From Balanoglossus misakiensis (Eukaryota > Hemichordata): a DNA stretch of 64,000 bases. The stretch covers positions 8,804,001-8,868,000 of the forward strand of contig CM082594.2 of assembly GCA_040954595.2 (NCBI GenBank), given 5' to 3'. A model generated the notes under the pieces. That model searched no databases and had not been told where the DNA came from. It was given only the letters and a program-made list of their open reading frames with translations. Made by a program: the position numbers and the translations under genes. This document shows positions 27,801-38,800 of the stretch, piece after piece; positions within the stretch are counted from its first letter, which is position 1, and every line of letters begins with the position of its first letter.

Positions 27801-30800
27801 CTAAATAAAGAAATAAATCCGTCCCAAGAGTAACACTTAAGAGTTCTCCAATGCAAAGAGACAAGATGAAACATAGAAAATGTCCCATTGCTCCAGAATC
27901 CTCTCAAGACCAAAAAATCATGCCACCAAACAAATGGAAAACACTTTGAAAGCCAAGTGAAGACCAAACGCAGCATGTAGCAAGCCCTGTCCCAAGCAAT
28001 CAATAGCTGAATCCTGAATTACAATCCAAAACATGTAATCAGTGATGTTTTTTTGTCTAAGTGGATTGATTACATTGTTGTCACCATGGAAACGACCTGG
28101 GATTAATCATCTCTGACCCGCAGTGACCTGTGACCATGAGATTGAGACTCTAAGTGAGCATTAGATTTCCTGTGATATAACAGTATCGATTGCGGTGATC
28201 AATTATTTATAGTTAAACAAACAAGCCAGGAGACATGGGCTTTTGACGAAAGAAAAAAAAACACCTGTCGCCCCCCCCCCCCCCCAGTCTGTTCATTGTT
28301 TGACGCGTTTCTATGGAGTCGGCGTTAGCAACCACCAGACCATGGCGGAGTTAACATGCAGACTGCTATTGTGTTCCAGTGAAACAGAATTCTCAAACTG
28401 CTAATCTCTGTTAACTATCAGAGGAGGGCTTATTAAGCTCAATTAATCTGCCATAACAGGGAACAATTTAAAAAAGATCTGATCCCCTAATTTCATATAC
28501 AGTAGACATAATCCAATCCCCCACTGCTGATAGAATGTACCATATAACAAAACTGTGGCTGTAAATTTCAAGCTGACATTCTGAATTTTAATTTAAAAAG
28601 ACACCTGCAGATAGCTGTAATACTTCCTCAAACTGACTAAATATAGTACTTCAAATTTGAAATGAAGAAAACCAGTATGTTAGGTATAAAACAGAGATTG
28701 TATCTATTGATTGTCCTTAGAATCCTGTCTAAAGGTTTATTTGATTTGATATGTCAAATCAAGATTTGTTGATCAAGTTTGATGTCTGGGCAGTATCAAA
28801 TGACCAAGGCTTAAATCTGTCTGTCCAGACACTCAGAAATCAATACTCTACTACTTCAAAAAAGGCTGCAGAGATCTTAAATTTTATCAGGGGACCAAAG
28901 TTCACCAAGTAACCCATAAAAGTTTAGCAGTAACTTGTTACTGCGATCAATTGCTATAAAAGGTCATGAAAGTTATGACAGAAATTTAAATTCAGTGAAA
29001 TGGAATGTATGGTTTCACGTCATTACGTATAGCTACATGACGTGTCAACTTTTCAAACTTAGAGGTTGAATGTAAAATTATGTAAAATTCACAATGAAAA
29101 AGTATTCTATATTGTACAAAGCTTTAATTACTATGAGTAATGTTTCATCTTTAATGAGGCACATTGTATGAAGCTGTGATGACCATGTCATCGTCACAGT
29201 AATTATGATTTTTGTCTATTTTGTCAATTCTTAGCATTGTGACATTTTACTTATTTAATCTGAGCTTTGAATTCTGTCATTGATAATATGTCCCTTATCT
29301 TTCTGTTTTATTTCCAGCATCCCAGATCATACAACACATTCATGCCACCTCGTCCACTGGAAGGCCGTATATCTCGTATGATTGGACCGGCCACTGCAGT
29401 GCGATGTGTCATCAAGGATGGCCGTATTGAATATGTACCATTTACACCCAAAATTGACATTGAAATGGACAAGGTAATTCCCATCAAACATATCATGTCA
29501 CGTACTGTAGAGTTAAGAAGCAAAGAAGACGTTACCTGTTTATTATCTTTTTATTGAAATATCTTTATGTACTGTAGTCTTTGATACTTTTGTACAACAC
29601 TGCAGTATAAAAAGACCCATAAAATATAGGTTTGGGTTACAAGCCTTGTTATGCCTTTTAACGTAATAAATTGTTCAGTTCTGTGCTTCAAAGAATGAAG
29701 AAACTTTTAACCTTGTCTTTTGACCATACGTTTCAGATCATAACTGCTTGTATTCTTGTCATTTTAGGTCAAACCGTACGCAAATCTGCCATCGGAGACT
29801 CGCGATTCATTCCAAGATCCGAAACAAGTCGATCAGTGGAAGAAGATCGAGGCAGACCAGGACCCAGACGGCCAGCTCAAGAAGCTCGCTGAGAAGAAAA
29901 GTGAAACCGTAAACCAGCAGCTCTTCGTCCCCGAGAAGGAGAAAGAGAAATCTATCGAAGAGTGGAGGAAGGACTTGGAAGCGTGGCAGAAGAGACGGTT
30001 CGAAGATATCGCGACGAACACAAGATGGAAACAAGCGGAAAACCAGGAGCATCACGATGATCTGTCGCAGCTGAGACGAAAGATCAGCTTCGTGACGCCG
30101 GTCATGCAGCCACCAGTGTACTACGACACCCAGCATAAAGTCCTGACGTGCCGGGCACCCTTCTATTACGACGGAACAAACCCGTACGAACTGGATGATA
30201 TCAGTCCCTGGGAATACCACCTGACCAAGTCCCATCTGGAGCTCCGAGACGAAGAAGAGAAGGCGACCAAGGAATGCCAGATGTCTGCTCCACTGCCGGA
30301 GAGAGAATGGGAGAAGTACCAGTTTGCCGGCAATCCCGGTGCAAATCCCAATATGGCTCTACCGAAGAAGTACTCAAACTTTCAATTGCTGCACGGAAGA
30401 CCACGGCTAGAGAACAGCTTTGTACAAAAGCCGGCTGGACAGTCGACGTACACGTACGAGTACAACCCAGACAAGGTGAAAACTGTCATCGCGGCCGATA
30501 AGGATAAATATCACTTGCGAGAGTTGAGCACGGCGATACCAAAACCTTTCCGCTCTCTCTCCCCGATCCAGAAGAATGGCACCAGGAGTGTCCAGATCTC
30601 CGACACGGTCAAAGTGGCCACAGGGGGGAACGGTCAGCCCATGACCGTCACCAGCCGGCCGGCAACTGTCCCGAATCTGGAACGAGAGCTTGTCAACGAG
30701 TACCGGGGGACCGTCTCCTCCTCCTTCGCCCCTCAGACCGACAAGCACTGGTTCCCAGATATGAATCGGTCAGTTGATCTTGACCACTTGCCCGTGCCGA

Positions 30801-31030
30801 ATAGCCAGCCCACTCACCCCGCCCTCAATTACCGCCCCCCTGACTGGACCATTCCGGGAACACCCCGACAACAGTCCAAACTACGCGACATCCAAGATTC
30901 CTTCACTAAAACTGATACTCGTAGGAAATTTCATAGTACGTTCAGTGAAACCAATCCCGATTTGAGAGGAAATATAAACACAGGAAAGACACACACTTTT
31001 CAAGGAGATAATGCATATTATTGGCATTAG
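9673..31030 (+). CDS. SPMIP4: SPMIP4 (C7orf31-like) sperm microtubule inner protein, gene model of 9 coding exons
   Basis: The spliced model joins 9673-9812, 22002-22181, 25335-25406, 25544-25573, 26016-26209, 26446-26531, 26947-27210, 29318-29473 and 29768-31030: 2385 nt, 794 residues, every junction GT-AG and in phase. The N-terminal half follows vertebrate C7orf31/SPMIP4 in order: SSELFTP near residue 29, RLPWG..REYGG, LPEDHRPKSEPP, QYYDLTQLK, FPAEHPY, AMFPTYG, RALTWPG, RNVERSQW, FTGYGP and PRPLEGRI near 330. In mammals SPMIP4 lies in the lumen of sperm-tail doublet microtubules; that role is inferred here. The long last exon, rich in K/E then P/R, goes beyond the roughly 590 residues of the human protein. 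There is no signal peptide or membrane segment. The gene converges on TBC1D5. Confidence 0.87.
16732..16767 (+). repeat. 17-bp tandem repeat, two copies
   Basis: TGAATAAATTTGATTAG is followed directly by TGAATAAATTTGATTGG, a two-copy tandem repeat with one difference. It is intronic. Confidence 0.75.
18685..18777 (+). repeat. imperfect tandem duplication, period 49 bp
   Basis: A 44-base block beginning TATAATTTCATTGACGAGC at 18685 recurs at 18734 as CATAATTTTATTGCAAAGC. Both copies continue as AAAT.TACACATCAT and end in AACTG or AGCTG. The divergence suggests an old local duplication. Confidence 0.7.
20481..20554 (+). repeat. dispersed repeat, copy 2 of 2
   Basis: Partner of 4906-4980, with the same strand, order and 3' end (GGTAACAGTGGTTAAATTTG, then CATAGGTG). 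About 15.5 kb separates the copies, one outside and one inside SPMIP4 intron 1. Confidence 0.7.
21118..21208 (+). mobile_element. 72-bp MITE-like hairpin with 9-bp target-site duplication
   Basis: The element at 21127-21198 begins TAGCCTG and ends CAGGCTA, an exact 7-bp inverted pair. Its interior is a hairpin: TTGTGTTTTAGATATATAGAAA faces the reverse complement of TTTCTATTATATGTAAAACACA. It is flanked on both sides by the direct repeat GTTCTTTCA (21118-21126 and 21199-21207; the next base also matches). Terminal inverted repeats plus a 9-bp duplication are what a Mutator-like miniature element leaves behind. The superfamily is inferred from duplication length only. Confidence 0.65.
21272..21289 (+). 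repeat. poly(C) tract of 18
   Basis: An uninterrupted run of 18 C in SPMIP4 intron 1. Length is probably unreliable in sequencing. The complementary strand could form G-quadruplex structure. Confidence 0.9.
22002..22181 (+). CDS. SPMIP4: SPMIP4 coding exon 2
   Basis: 180 nt, phase 2 in and 2 out, acceptor TTTTTTTCAG and donor AAG|GTAAGT. It holds the best conserved block of the family: RLPWGTHREYGG, then LPEDHRPKSEPPPVVEKGHR and HFGTG. This fixes the identification as C7orf31/SPMIP4. Confidence 0.88.
22997..23012 (+). repeat. poly(G) tract of 16
   Basis: An uninterrupted run of 16 G in SPMIP4 intron 2, with G-quadruplex potential on the transcribed RNA. Confidence 0.9.
23502..23603 (+). CDS. 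SPMIP4: SPMIP4 candidate alternative exon (cassette or alternative first exon)
   Basis: A 102-nt stretch inside intron 2, after an AAATTTAG acceptor and before an AC|GTAAGA donor. Spliced between exons 2 and 3 it keeps the frame (102 = 34 x 3, phase 2 on both sides) and has no stop. It also contains an ATG at 23512 that starts MTTSLLPQLPWKYPPQPEYP and reaches the donor in the phase exon 3 needs, so it could be an alternative first exon. The residues are proline/tyrosine-rich like the rest of the protein. The acceptor's pyrimidine tract is weak, which favours the first-exon reading. Transcript evidence is lacking. Confidence 0.5.
25335..25406 (+). CDS. SPMIP4: SPMIP4 coding exon 3
   Basis: 72 nt, phase 2 in and out, acceptor TTTCAACAG and donor TT|GTAAGT. 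It encodes GIPTNQYYDLTQLKRSNVRS and NDEL, matching the QYYxLTQ block of vertebrate SPMIP4. Confidence 0.85.
25544..25573 (+). CDS. SPMIP4: SPMIP4 micro-exon 4 (30 nt)
   Basis: A 30-nt exon with acceptor TTTCCTTGCAG and donor AC|GTAAGT. It encodes VPRPQSIDM plus two split codons, and corresponds to the short proline-containing linker in the vertebrate protein. It is symmetric (phase 2-2), so skipping it leaves the frame intact. Confidence 0.75.
26016..26209 (+). CDS. SPMIP4: SPMIP4 coding exon 5
   Basis: 194 nt, acceptor TTCTGTTCAG and donor AAAG|GTTAGC. It encodes the conserved LPFPAEHPYASHQSKFAMFP and the following TYGTTPDDPKTGVAA. Exit phase 1. Confidence 0.87.
26446..26531 (+). CDS. SPMIP4: SPMIP4 coding exon 6
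   Basis: 86 nt, acceptor CAATCACAG and donor CAG|GTGAGT. It encodes HSMRKETQIVPPESHKRALT and WPGDNFYQ, including the KRALTWPG motif shared with vertebrate SPMIP4. Exit phase 0. Confidence 0.85.
26947..27210 (+). CDS. SPMIP4: SPMIP4 coding exon 7
   Basis: 264 nt, exactly 88 codons, acceptor AATGAAATAG (the pyrimidine tract lies further upstream) and donor TTG|GTAAGA. It encodes TPPKMVIPN, then RNVERSQWTTTYDRSFTGYG, a conserved family block, then NYTEKQTNEMVYG. Confidence 0.83.
28271..28285 (+). repeat. poly(C) tract of 15
   Basis: A run of 15 C in SPMIP4 intron 7, preceded by a run of A. Confidence 0.9.
29318..29473 (+). CDS. SPMIP4: SPMIP4 coding exon 8
   Basis: 156 nt, 52 codons, acceptor TTATTTCCAG and donor AAG|GTAATT. 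It encodes HPRSYNTFMPPRPLEGRISR; PRPLEGRI is nearly identical to the vertebrate protein. It continues through GRIEYVPFTPKIDIEMDK. Confidence 0.87.
29768..31030 (+). CDS. SPMIP4: SPMIP4 terminal coding exon 9
   Basis: 1263 nt including the TAG stop, acceptor GTCATTTTAG. It encodes residues 375-794. A charged stretch comes first (EKEKEKSIEEWRKDLEAWQK, probably helical), then tyrosine/proline-rich sequence (VYYDTQHKVLTCRAPFYYDG), then a C terminus ending HTFQGDNAYYWH. GC and CpG are higher than in the surrounding intron and UTR, as expected for coding sequence. This part diverges from the vertebrate protein and is longer. Confidence 0.85.
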   Translation, partial: VKPYANLPSETRDSFQDPKQVDQWKKIEADQDPDGQLKKLAEKKSETVNQQLFVPEKEKEKSIEEWRKDLEAWQKRRFEDIATNTRWKQAENQEHHDDLSQLRRKISFVTPVMQPPVYYDTQHKVLTCRAPFYYDGTNPYELDDISPWEYHLTKSHLELRDEEEKATKECQMSAPLPEREWEKYQFAGNPGANPNMALPKKYSNFQLLHGRPRLENSFVQKPAGQSTYTYEYNPDKVKTVIAADKDKYHLRELSTAIPKPFRSLSPIQKNGTRSVQISDTVKVATGGNGQPMTVTSRPATVPNLERELVNEYRGTVSSSFAPQTDKHWFPDMNRSVDLDHLPVPNSQPTHPALNYRPPDWTIPGTPRQQSKLRDIQDSFTKTDTRRKFHSTFSETNPDLRGNINTGKTHTFQGDNAYYWH

Positions 31031-31108
31031 TTAAAATGATAAAAAATGTTTATATCAATTTATTCCGTCCATGAAAAAAACTAATGCTAAATATTTGCAT
31101 TTCACTGA

Positions 31109-31114
31109 AATAAA
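31109..31114 (+). terminator. SPMIP4 polyadenylation signal, proximal
   Basis: AATAAA 79 nt after the SPMIP4 stop codon. Confidence 0.55.
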
Positions 31115-31157
31115 AGGAGCATCATTCTAGAGGCTCACTGCCTTTGAAAAAAAAGTA

Positions 31158-31163
31158 AATAAA
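31158..31163 (+). terminator. SPMIP4 polyadenylation signal, distal
   Basis: A second AATAAA, followed within 30 nt by a GT-rich stretch (GTGTCTGTGTTT) that looks like a downstream element. It gives a 3'UTR of about 150 nt. Confidence 0.6.
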
Positions 31164-31189
31164 GTGTCTGTGTTTAATACCTTGACAAC

Positions 31190-33700
31190 CCCCGTATTAT
31201 GAAAATGAACTGTCCCACCATATATTAACGCAAGTGGGTCAGTTCAACTTTCACTGACTACAGGGATGGAAGTCAGAGTATCTGCATAATAATATGTAAA
31301 AAGTAGATGAAATAGAATAAACAAATTATGTCTATAATTTCAAGGCAAATCACTCTTGATTTAAAAAAAAATCAATTTCTTCAAAAGAGGTTTGACGTAG
31401 CATAGACTACTCGAGATTTGCTGCATATCTTTGTTTAAAATGTGCAAATACATGAGTCTGATTTTAATACGGAAAAACATTGATTAGCAAGCATTATCTC
31501 CTAGCAACAAGATGATAAACAAAGTATGGTCAGAACTCAATTTTATGAAGAAATGCATCTCATGGTGATTGTGTAATGAATTATGAAGAAAATACAAAAA
31601 TTACCTACTTGTACAAGTTTTCAGTCTTGTATATATTAAAGTGATATTAATTGTACAGCTCATTTCAAATTAACTTGACTACTGTGTGAATCATACACAT
31701 TGTGTATACAATATATTAAAATGATAAGACGATATTAAAATGACGAGTTATCTGTTCAGATGGCCATAATCCTGTGCTAGGTTACTGTAATTAAGAAATA
31801 ATTCTGTAACTTCAAAGACTGGTATACATGTATATCTGTTGCCTGATAACCCAGGTTGATTGTTTATATTGTACATATGATTTTCTTTTAATCAGACAAT
31901 GGATTGTTCAAGCTAATTTGAAATGGACTGTGGGTACCAAACTGATGGTACTACAATTGTGCTCTTCATGTCAGCGTATGGTGACATATTCCTCCCAAGT
32001 TTCGACATTGGTCATATTTGTAAATTTGATGTGCTGTGAATTGTCAGAATCTGATTGTTGTTAATGATTGACCACAAACGATTCATTCCTACACATGGAA
32101 GTTAGATTGGACTTACTTTATATCACATTGATTCACAAATTGTAAAAAAAGGTCACATACACAATAAGAATTGTTGTTTGATTACTTGTTTCAAAATTTG
32201 AAGTGAAATTTCATTTATTTTTGTGGCTTCACCAAATTACACCATTTAATGCATTGTGTCATAAACCCTGTGATTGCGTTGAACTGTGATGTGCTTGGCT
32301 TCATTTTGGCAGCATTCCCCAACCAGAAATCTCTGTTCATACCCGTGTTTCATTTTGGAACACTTAATTTCTAGTCAATAATGTTTTTCGGTCAACCCCC
32401 ACTCCAGCCCTGATATAACTTTATTTGCGTCAGTATTGTTAAGTCAACAGAGAGGAGAGTGGTCTGGCTACAAGTGTGCATAACTATATATTTCAATATT
32501 TACACTTAAATGCAAACACAAATATTGTCATATTTGAACTTTCACTTTTTATCTAATGGTATACAAATATATGCACAGTATGAATTTAGTGATGAATCGA
32601 ATGAACTTTACCATCACATGAAGTTTTGAATATTAATTTCCGAGGTTGGTCACATCAGCATGAACACAAAGCTTTATGATATTTCAATATTTGCCTTGTG
32701 ATTTTTTTCAAGAACTGAAAGTAAATGTATTTACAACAGTAAGGGGCTGTATCCCATCTTGATATGCCCCAAGGGAATTTCAAAAGTCCCTTTTTATCTT
32801 TGTGATAAATAATTCCGTCCACATGAACTCAGTCTATTTCTCGTGTACATTATCCCAGGTTGGTTGGATTTAGACATCATGAAAATTGAGTGAAATGGCT
32901 ACAAACACTACATTTGGCATTTGAAGTCAGCAGGTCAATATCACGTGTATTGTGGATCTATTTGGTCCATTTTAGCTACTGGAGAATTTCTGAAAACACT
33001 ACTATGCACCTTGAATTTGCTTGTGTACATACATATACATTTTTCAAATTTTATTACGTTGGCTGTATCATTTGTTTTTGTTTTTTGAAAACAAGAAAGC
33101 TTTACGAGATTTCAATTCACAGTATTCCTTACCACCACAAGATCATGATATTTGTATAAATTTTTCACGTTTTTCCCTTCTATGCAAATAATGATGCACA
33201 ATTTTCTGTATATAGATTGAGAGTTTGAAATAAAGTGTCCTATTTGATGAAGCATCTTAAGAATTATTTCTTTGTTGGGAAAGTGCTCTCAGTATGAGAA
33301 TATGCCTCTTGCCTGACTAGCTTGTTTAGCATCATTTAAATATTTCTGGCTATGTTGACTGCATTGACAGGTTATTGCCAATGTCATGCCCACACTTCAG
33401 GGCTGAACATCCTGCTGTTCATAAAACGAAACACACAGGCGGACCAACACAGACTTGACTGCATGTTTCTAAATTATAAATGTGTGCTTACCTCAGATTG
33501 TGACATTTCAGGGCTTGAAAATCTCTGCAAAGGCCTCAGAAATCTCTCCTCATGTTTGTCGACAATTCATGTAGTCAGAAATCAGGCTCCACACCACCAG
33601 ATGAGGTCAATGGAAAACAAAAGGGCTAATTTGAATGTTCACTGCATGTACATCTGCCACACTCCAGAAGCACAACCAATCAGATGGAGACAACACGGGT
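31190..33700. other. spacer between convergent SPMIP4 and TBC1D5
   Basis: AT-rich, strongly CpG-depleted DNA of about 2.5 kb. Open frames (for example 33352-33705) show no family resemblance and no splice context. Nothing else is supported here. Confidence 0.7.
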
Positions 33701-33726
33701 ACTAATCATAATATTCAAAAACAAAC

Positions 33727-33732
33727 TTTATT
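33727..33732 (-). terminator. TBC1D5 polyadenylation signal (candidate)
   Basis: TTTATT on + is AATAAA on the - strand, about 1.64 kb past the TBC1D5 stop; I saw no other exact AATAAA in that interval. A variant ATTAAA (35306-35311), about 65 nt past the stop, could give a short 3'UTR instead. Confidence 0.45.
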
Positions 33733-35374
33733 GCTGAAATAAAATGCATATCTCCATGGAAACATGGCTAAACAAGCATAATTTAGCATATGAAGACTTC
33801 CATACACTCCATATATAGTTCATTTAGCTTGCCATTTCCAAAGTGAGTCTGATGTGTTCATGTGCCTTGCTCTATCGTTTGAAGAAAATCATGCAAAATG
33901 TGAATTCAATACAAAGAAATATAGATCGAAACATTGTCTAAAAAGGACTTTCTAAAATCCCTTGAAAGTAACGTGATATATTCTCAGCTCAGCTGTGTTC
34001 AGCGAAACAAATGCAGATCATTACACTGATATTCAGACAACACACAGATTCCATGCAACAAGATATGAGAAAGTCTGTTTTATGACAAGACCACAGTAGA
34101 CATTTGAGGTCACACAATAGTGGTACCACACATTAACTAAATTTATCTCAAAGATACATTTTCACACAGCAGTGAATTTCTGTAAACCTGCAAAGTAGCT
34201 ATTGCACAGAAACTGTATTCAAAATAAAAACAGTTAATTTATATCTTTGCCACAAGATGGCGCTCTAATGTATTATGTGCACACATACATGTACACCCAT
34301 ATCATATTTTCGCGAAATGTGATAGGCTGAAATCTTTATATGATTGTTCGGCATACATATCCCTGTATATTGTAGACTGACCTTTACATAAGGAAAGCAT
34401 GCAAGGAAGATTCCTACTAGAAGCGCATTACAGTTTGAATCTAACACGAAAAGATATCTGTACAGTTGGTCCCACTATTGCTAAAAAATATGTATTGCAG
34501 TACTGTACTGGTAGATATGTCATGCACTTTTGAAGCTCACATACACAAAATCTGTTTAGCATGCACAGACACACACTGATTGTTGTATACCTGTAAATTC
34601 AGTTAAATCTTTAAGTTGATCTGTTTTCACGAACAGTTTTAAAAAATCCCAAGATTCACAATCTGCACTGACATAAGAAAATAAATGAACCTAATTTTGC
34701 TGACAAGACATGGCCCACACAAAAAACTCAAAATGAATGTCTCTTTGACATTCTGGTTTGAAGATTACCAAATACAGCCATGCAACAATTCCACAATCTA
34801 TGTGTTTTTGACAAGAATTTCATGTTGTACTTTTCAGTGTAAGATTTGTGATATGTCATGATAAAAATATTAAATTTGTGATTTGTGACTCAAAACCCTC
34901 AGAAGCCTGATTTATGTGAATCATAACATACTTGGTAAAATTTTGAAGTCCATGTGACGTACTATGAGAGGAAATACAAAATGGCTGCCTGCCCCAGAAT
35001 GCTCTGTCATTCCTATTTTTAACAACACATCATCACATTCAACACCTACTGACAGAATGTCCTGAATTTAAAACAACTTGGCAAGATCTGGTTTGCAAAT
35101 GTGGCAGTTACACAACACAGACTACTTGCAAAATGACAAATTTTTAGCCTTAAAATTCGACTTGTGTCCTGCTCCAAGACTGAGATATAAGGAATACATT
35201 TTAAACTGGAGGAATACAATGTGACATGGACGACAGTGAACAAATTCAATTAATCTGTGTTACTACTGCACATGAAAGATGGCTTTTTAAAAACAAGTTT
35301 CTCATTTTAATTTAAAATGTCACACTAGAAGCTTGAATTTCTCCTCGTCCAAAAATTTCAAACTTTTAAAAATA

Positions 35375-35806
35375 TCAATCGTCTTGGTTACTAGTGCTTT
35401 CTGCTTCATTATTAGCACTGTAATCACTATTCAACAATGAATAATCGGATTCGTCCATTTCAGAGGAGGTATTTGTCCGAGTTTCAGCCTCAGTCTCACT
35501 CTTCTTCTTGTCACCTTGGCAACCATCCACAGCGTCACTGGACAGGCTCGCTGTTTCAACTTCGGATTCTGGATCCACAAAAATGAAATCATGTGACACG
35601 GATCTGTCAATGACCGTCTTTTCCTCTTCTTCTTCTTCATCATCACCATCATCATCACCAATGGCCGTTTCCACGGATTGATCCGGATGCTGCAATGTAT
35701 TTAACTCTTCCTCTTTTCCATAATGATCATCATTGATGACAATTTCTTCATCTGCTTCTAGTAAATTTCTTGAAAATCTTAGTTCTCCTTTAAGAATATC
35801 CTTGAT
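35375..35806 (-). CDS. TBC1D5: TBC1D5 coding exon 15 (terminal)
   Basis: 432 nt including the TGA stop, acceptor TTTTTTCCTGCAG. It starts IKDILKGELRFSRNLLEADE, which aligns with human TBC1D5, then becomes very acidic (GDDDGDDEEEEEE) and low-complexity. HDFIFV and ESDYSLL are hydrophobic cores in acidic context, candidate LC3-interacting motifs near the C terminus. Confidence 0.92.
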   Translation of the reverse strand: MKDILKGELRFSRNLLEADEEIVINDDHYGKEEELNTLQHPDQSVETAIGDDDGDDEEEEEEKTVIDRSVSHDFIFVDPESEVETASLSSDAVDGCQGDKKKSETEAETRTNTSSEMDESDYSLLNSDYSANNEAESTSNQDD

Positions 35807-38800
35807 CTGCAGGAAAAAAATATTGCATGGTTCAAATGAAACTGTTTGAAATCTTGCTGATAGCACTTTGCAAATCAAATGCCATGTTAGTTTAATAAAG
35901 ACTTTCCTTACCTGTTTCAGTCCAGCAATTCCAAGCAAAATTTCATCTTCATTTTCTAGTTTCTGCTGCATCAACTTATCTTGTATGTGATCTGTACAAG
36001 AAATCCAAAATTCACAATAGCTGAAACATATCCACCCATGATTATGTATTGATTATATTTATGTACAGTACTGACACATAGAAGAAAGTGTTTCCAAATC
36101 ATATCATATGAAATCATACTCACTGATATGACCTCCCATTTTAGATGCACAGTACTGACACATACTCTGCATATCATCCAGCTGACTTCGTAATATTGAT
36201 ATCTGTTGATGAAGTTCTACTTCCTGCAATTGAACAATGTTTTGTTATTACAAATCATGGAATTTTGCTATTATTAATTGACAGTGTTTTGAGATCCGAT
36301 CTGACGTGAAACCACTTGACAATTGACCTGTGACATCAGATATGTCAGCTCACCTCTTTGCTTCTTTTACTTGAACTTCTTGGGCGACCAAATATGCCAC
36401 TCTTTTTGGGCGCTTCACTGTGCGCTGGTTGAGTGATTGTCTTAGTGCCGGTCGGTGACATGTTATCCATTGGAGTCATGGTTGTTCTTCCTGGTAACGT
36501 CTTGGATTTGGAGGACTTCTCGTGAACACCTGTGTCACCTGGTGAAAAATATAATGAATTCTTATATATACTTCCAGGTAGCCATTACTCCTGGGTGGGG
36601 AGAAGCTATGGGAAATAAATTGCCTTGCTCAAGGACGCAACAGCACAGCCATGCAGGAAATGGAAAGCTCAACAAGAAAAACAATCATACTCACTTTCAT
36701 CTGATATGGACGGTGTGCTCGTTGACTTTGGTACTTTGCTTTTCGTGTCTGACTTGGACTTGGTGCCAGCAGCAATCTTCTTTGTGATGTTACTGATGCC
36801 CTGTGACACCTTACTCGATTTGAACTTGTGCACAGGTGAATTGATCTTGGCCAGTTGCTGGGAAATGTCCCTGGCTTTCTCATTGACTTTGACGTGTTCG
36901 ACAGACGGATAGGTGTAGTTGTATACTGGTGGTGCCTGTTTTCTGTGTTCCTGATGACAAAAAAGTTATTTGAATATCAAAACAAAAACTCATTATGTAG
37001 GGTTCCTGCCCAAAAGGTCCAGTTGGTACATGTTCCATCTATTTCACTGGGACAATGGATACACAACAATTAAATTTTCACTTTCACCATTTAGTCAGTT
37101 GGTATTCTTCAGACAATTCAATCCAGCTCTTATGAAACCATGGTTATGTACCCAAACACACAATGCAAGATTTATTATTTATCACACCAACCTTGGGCTT
37201 TCTGAGATACAGTGCTTCATTAATAAGATAATGGACATCTGTGACTGGAGGATATCGCATCAAGAGCTTCATACAGCATGGATAATCACCTAGAAGCACT
37301 ACATAGAAACAAGAAAATGTTAATCAATTGAAACAACCATACATGTAGCTATAAAGATGTCCAAAGAAGACAGAACTATCTAACAAACATTCTATCTCCA
37401 GAAATGTTCTGAATCTGCAAAAGGCAAGAGAAGGGAGAGCTATAGTTTATTCAGATTTCAATTTATCTTATATAGTATAATATAGGGTTAGGAACTTACA
37501 CCGGTCTCGAATGTAAATCAGCATGGCGACAAAAATGTAATCTACCAGGTCAAAGGTTATGCTGTCTGCAAATATGGCATCCCATAATACAAGTAGATCT
37601 TGAAGAGGAAATTCTCGGCCAAACAACAACCGTACCCATCGACTACAAAGATAAAGAGGAATATGGGAAACATGAATACAATGTACATCTCATTGTCTGT
37701 GGCGACTTGATCAATTGTCTTTGTTCAATTTACAGGAACATTATTCTGAATCTCAAATCAGCACTTGACTTACATTCCATATATCTGTGGTGCAATTTCC
37801 AGTTGGCTCAGATGAAGATGTAGTTCATGGTCATACTTTTGCAGAACACGTTCTTGGATCTTGGTCAGTTTGTTGACAACAGGTGAGGTCGGATTAAACT
37901 CTAGTGGTGTCGCAAATGGTTCTGTGTTCAGTATTTTAGATTTGCCGTATGCTACATCCATGAAACCTTCCATCTTCCCGAATCTGTACAACGGTTCCAT
38001 GGTCTCCATCAGTTGGGAAAACATCACACTGTGGAATGTCAATCAATACATTATAATGATGTCAGTAAACATGGAAGTTGGGACATGAGAAAATGAACAG
38101 GGTGATAATTTGAGATGTTTGCTGTATGTGCTTCATCCCTCAGACAAAAAGAACTTGTCTATAATTTCAAATATTTGAACAAAAGTAAACCAACGAATGT
38201 TTACTTACTATGCATCATGTTCAATGTAGTCCGGATTTAACAACTCCTTGACAACATCTCTGCAAGGATTCAAACATTTGTAAATCTCAGTCATATAAAC
38301 GGAGAACAACATGTGAATAAGAAACGTTTATACTGATACCACAGATAAATAGAATGCATCATGAAGTTACAGCTAAAAGTCCAACTGCTGCTTTTTTGCA
38401 TTATTTTCGATAATTTTTTTATCTTCTACGAAAGATAAATTATACGGCAGATATTTCTCTCATGAGTATAATTATTGGAAACCACAATATCAGCATAAAA
38501 AGCAAGCCTTTAACAAATTTTATCAAAATGATGCAAAAAAGATGCAGCTTCGTGAGCTTCAAGACTCAAAGAAAATTAGTTCGTGAGCAAGGTCCATGGT
38601 AATGCAAGAGAAGATTCTCTGTATTCATAATGCAACCTACAAAAGGGTGAATGAATGATCAGTTGGCATATGAACTTGCATTAGTATGAATGTGCAAAAC
38701 AAGAAGTCATGTTGAGTGCAGAAGTTATCAAAAACCAATGCAACAAATTCATGTCCCTTTCTGAGTACCAAGTGATTTTGTCAGAACTGACTTTTCATCA

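Noticed and set aside
29807-30235. 142-codon open frame on the - strand
   Set aside because: Antisense shadow of SPMIP4 exon 9; leucine-rich translation typical of the reverse of K/E-rich coding sequence.
33352-33705. 117-codon open frame on the + strand between convergent genes
   Set aside because: No homology recognised, CpG-poor and AT-rich like its surroundings, no plausible exon partners.
37502-37642. Alternative donor for TBC1D5 exon 9, two bases earlier (CCG|GTGTAAG)
   Set aside because: It puts exon 10 out of frame with the conserved DYPCC..LMRYPP sequence; the next GT (T|GTAAGT) is a better donor and keeps frame.
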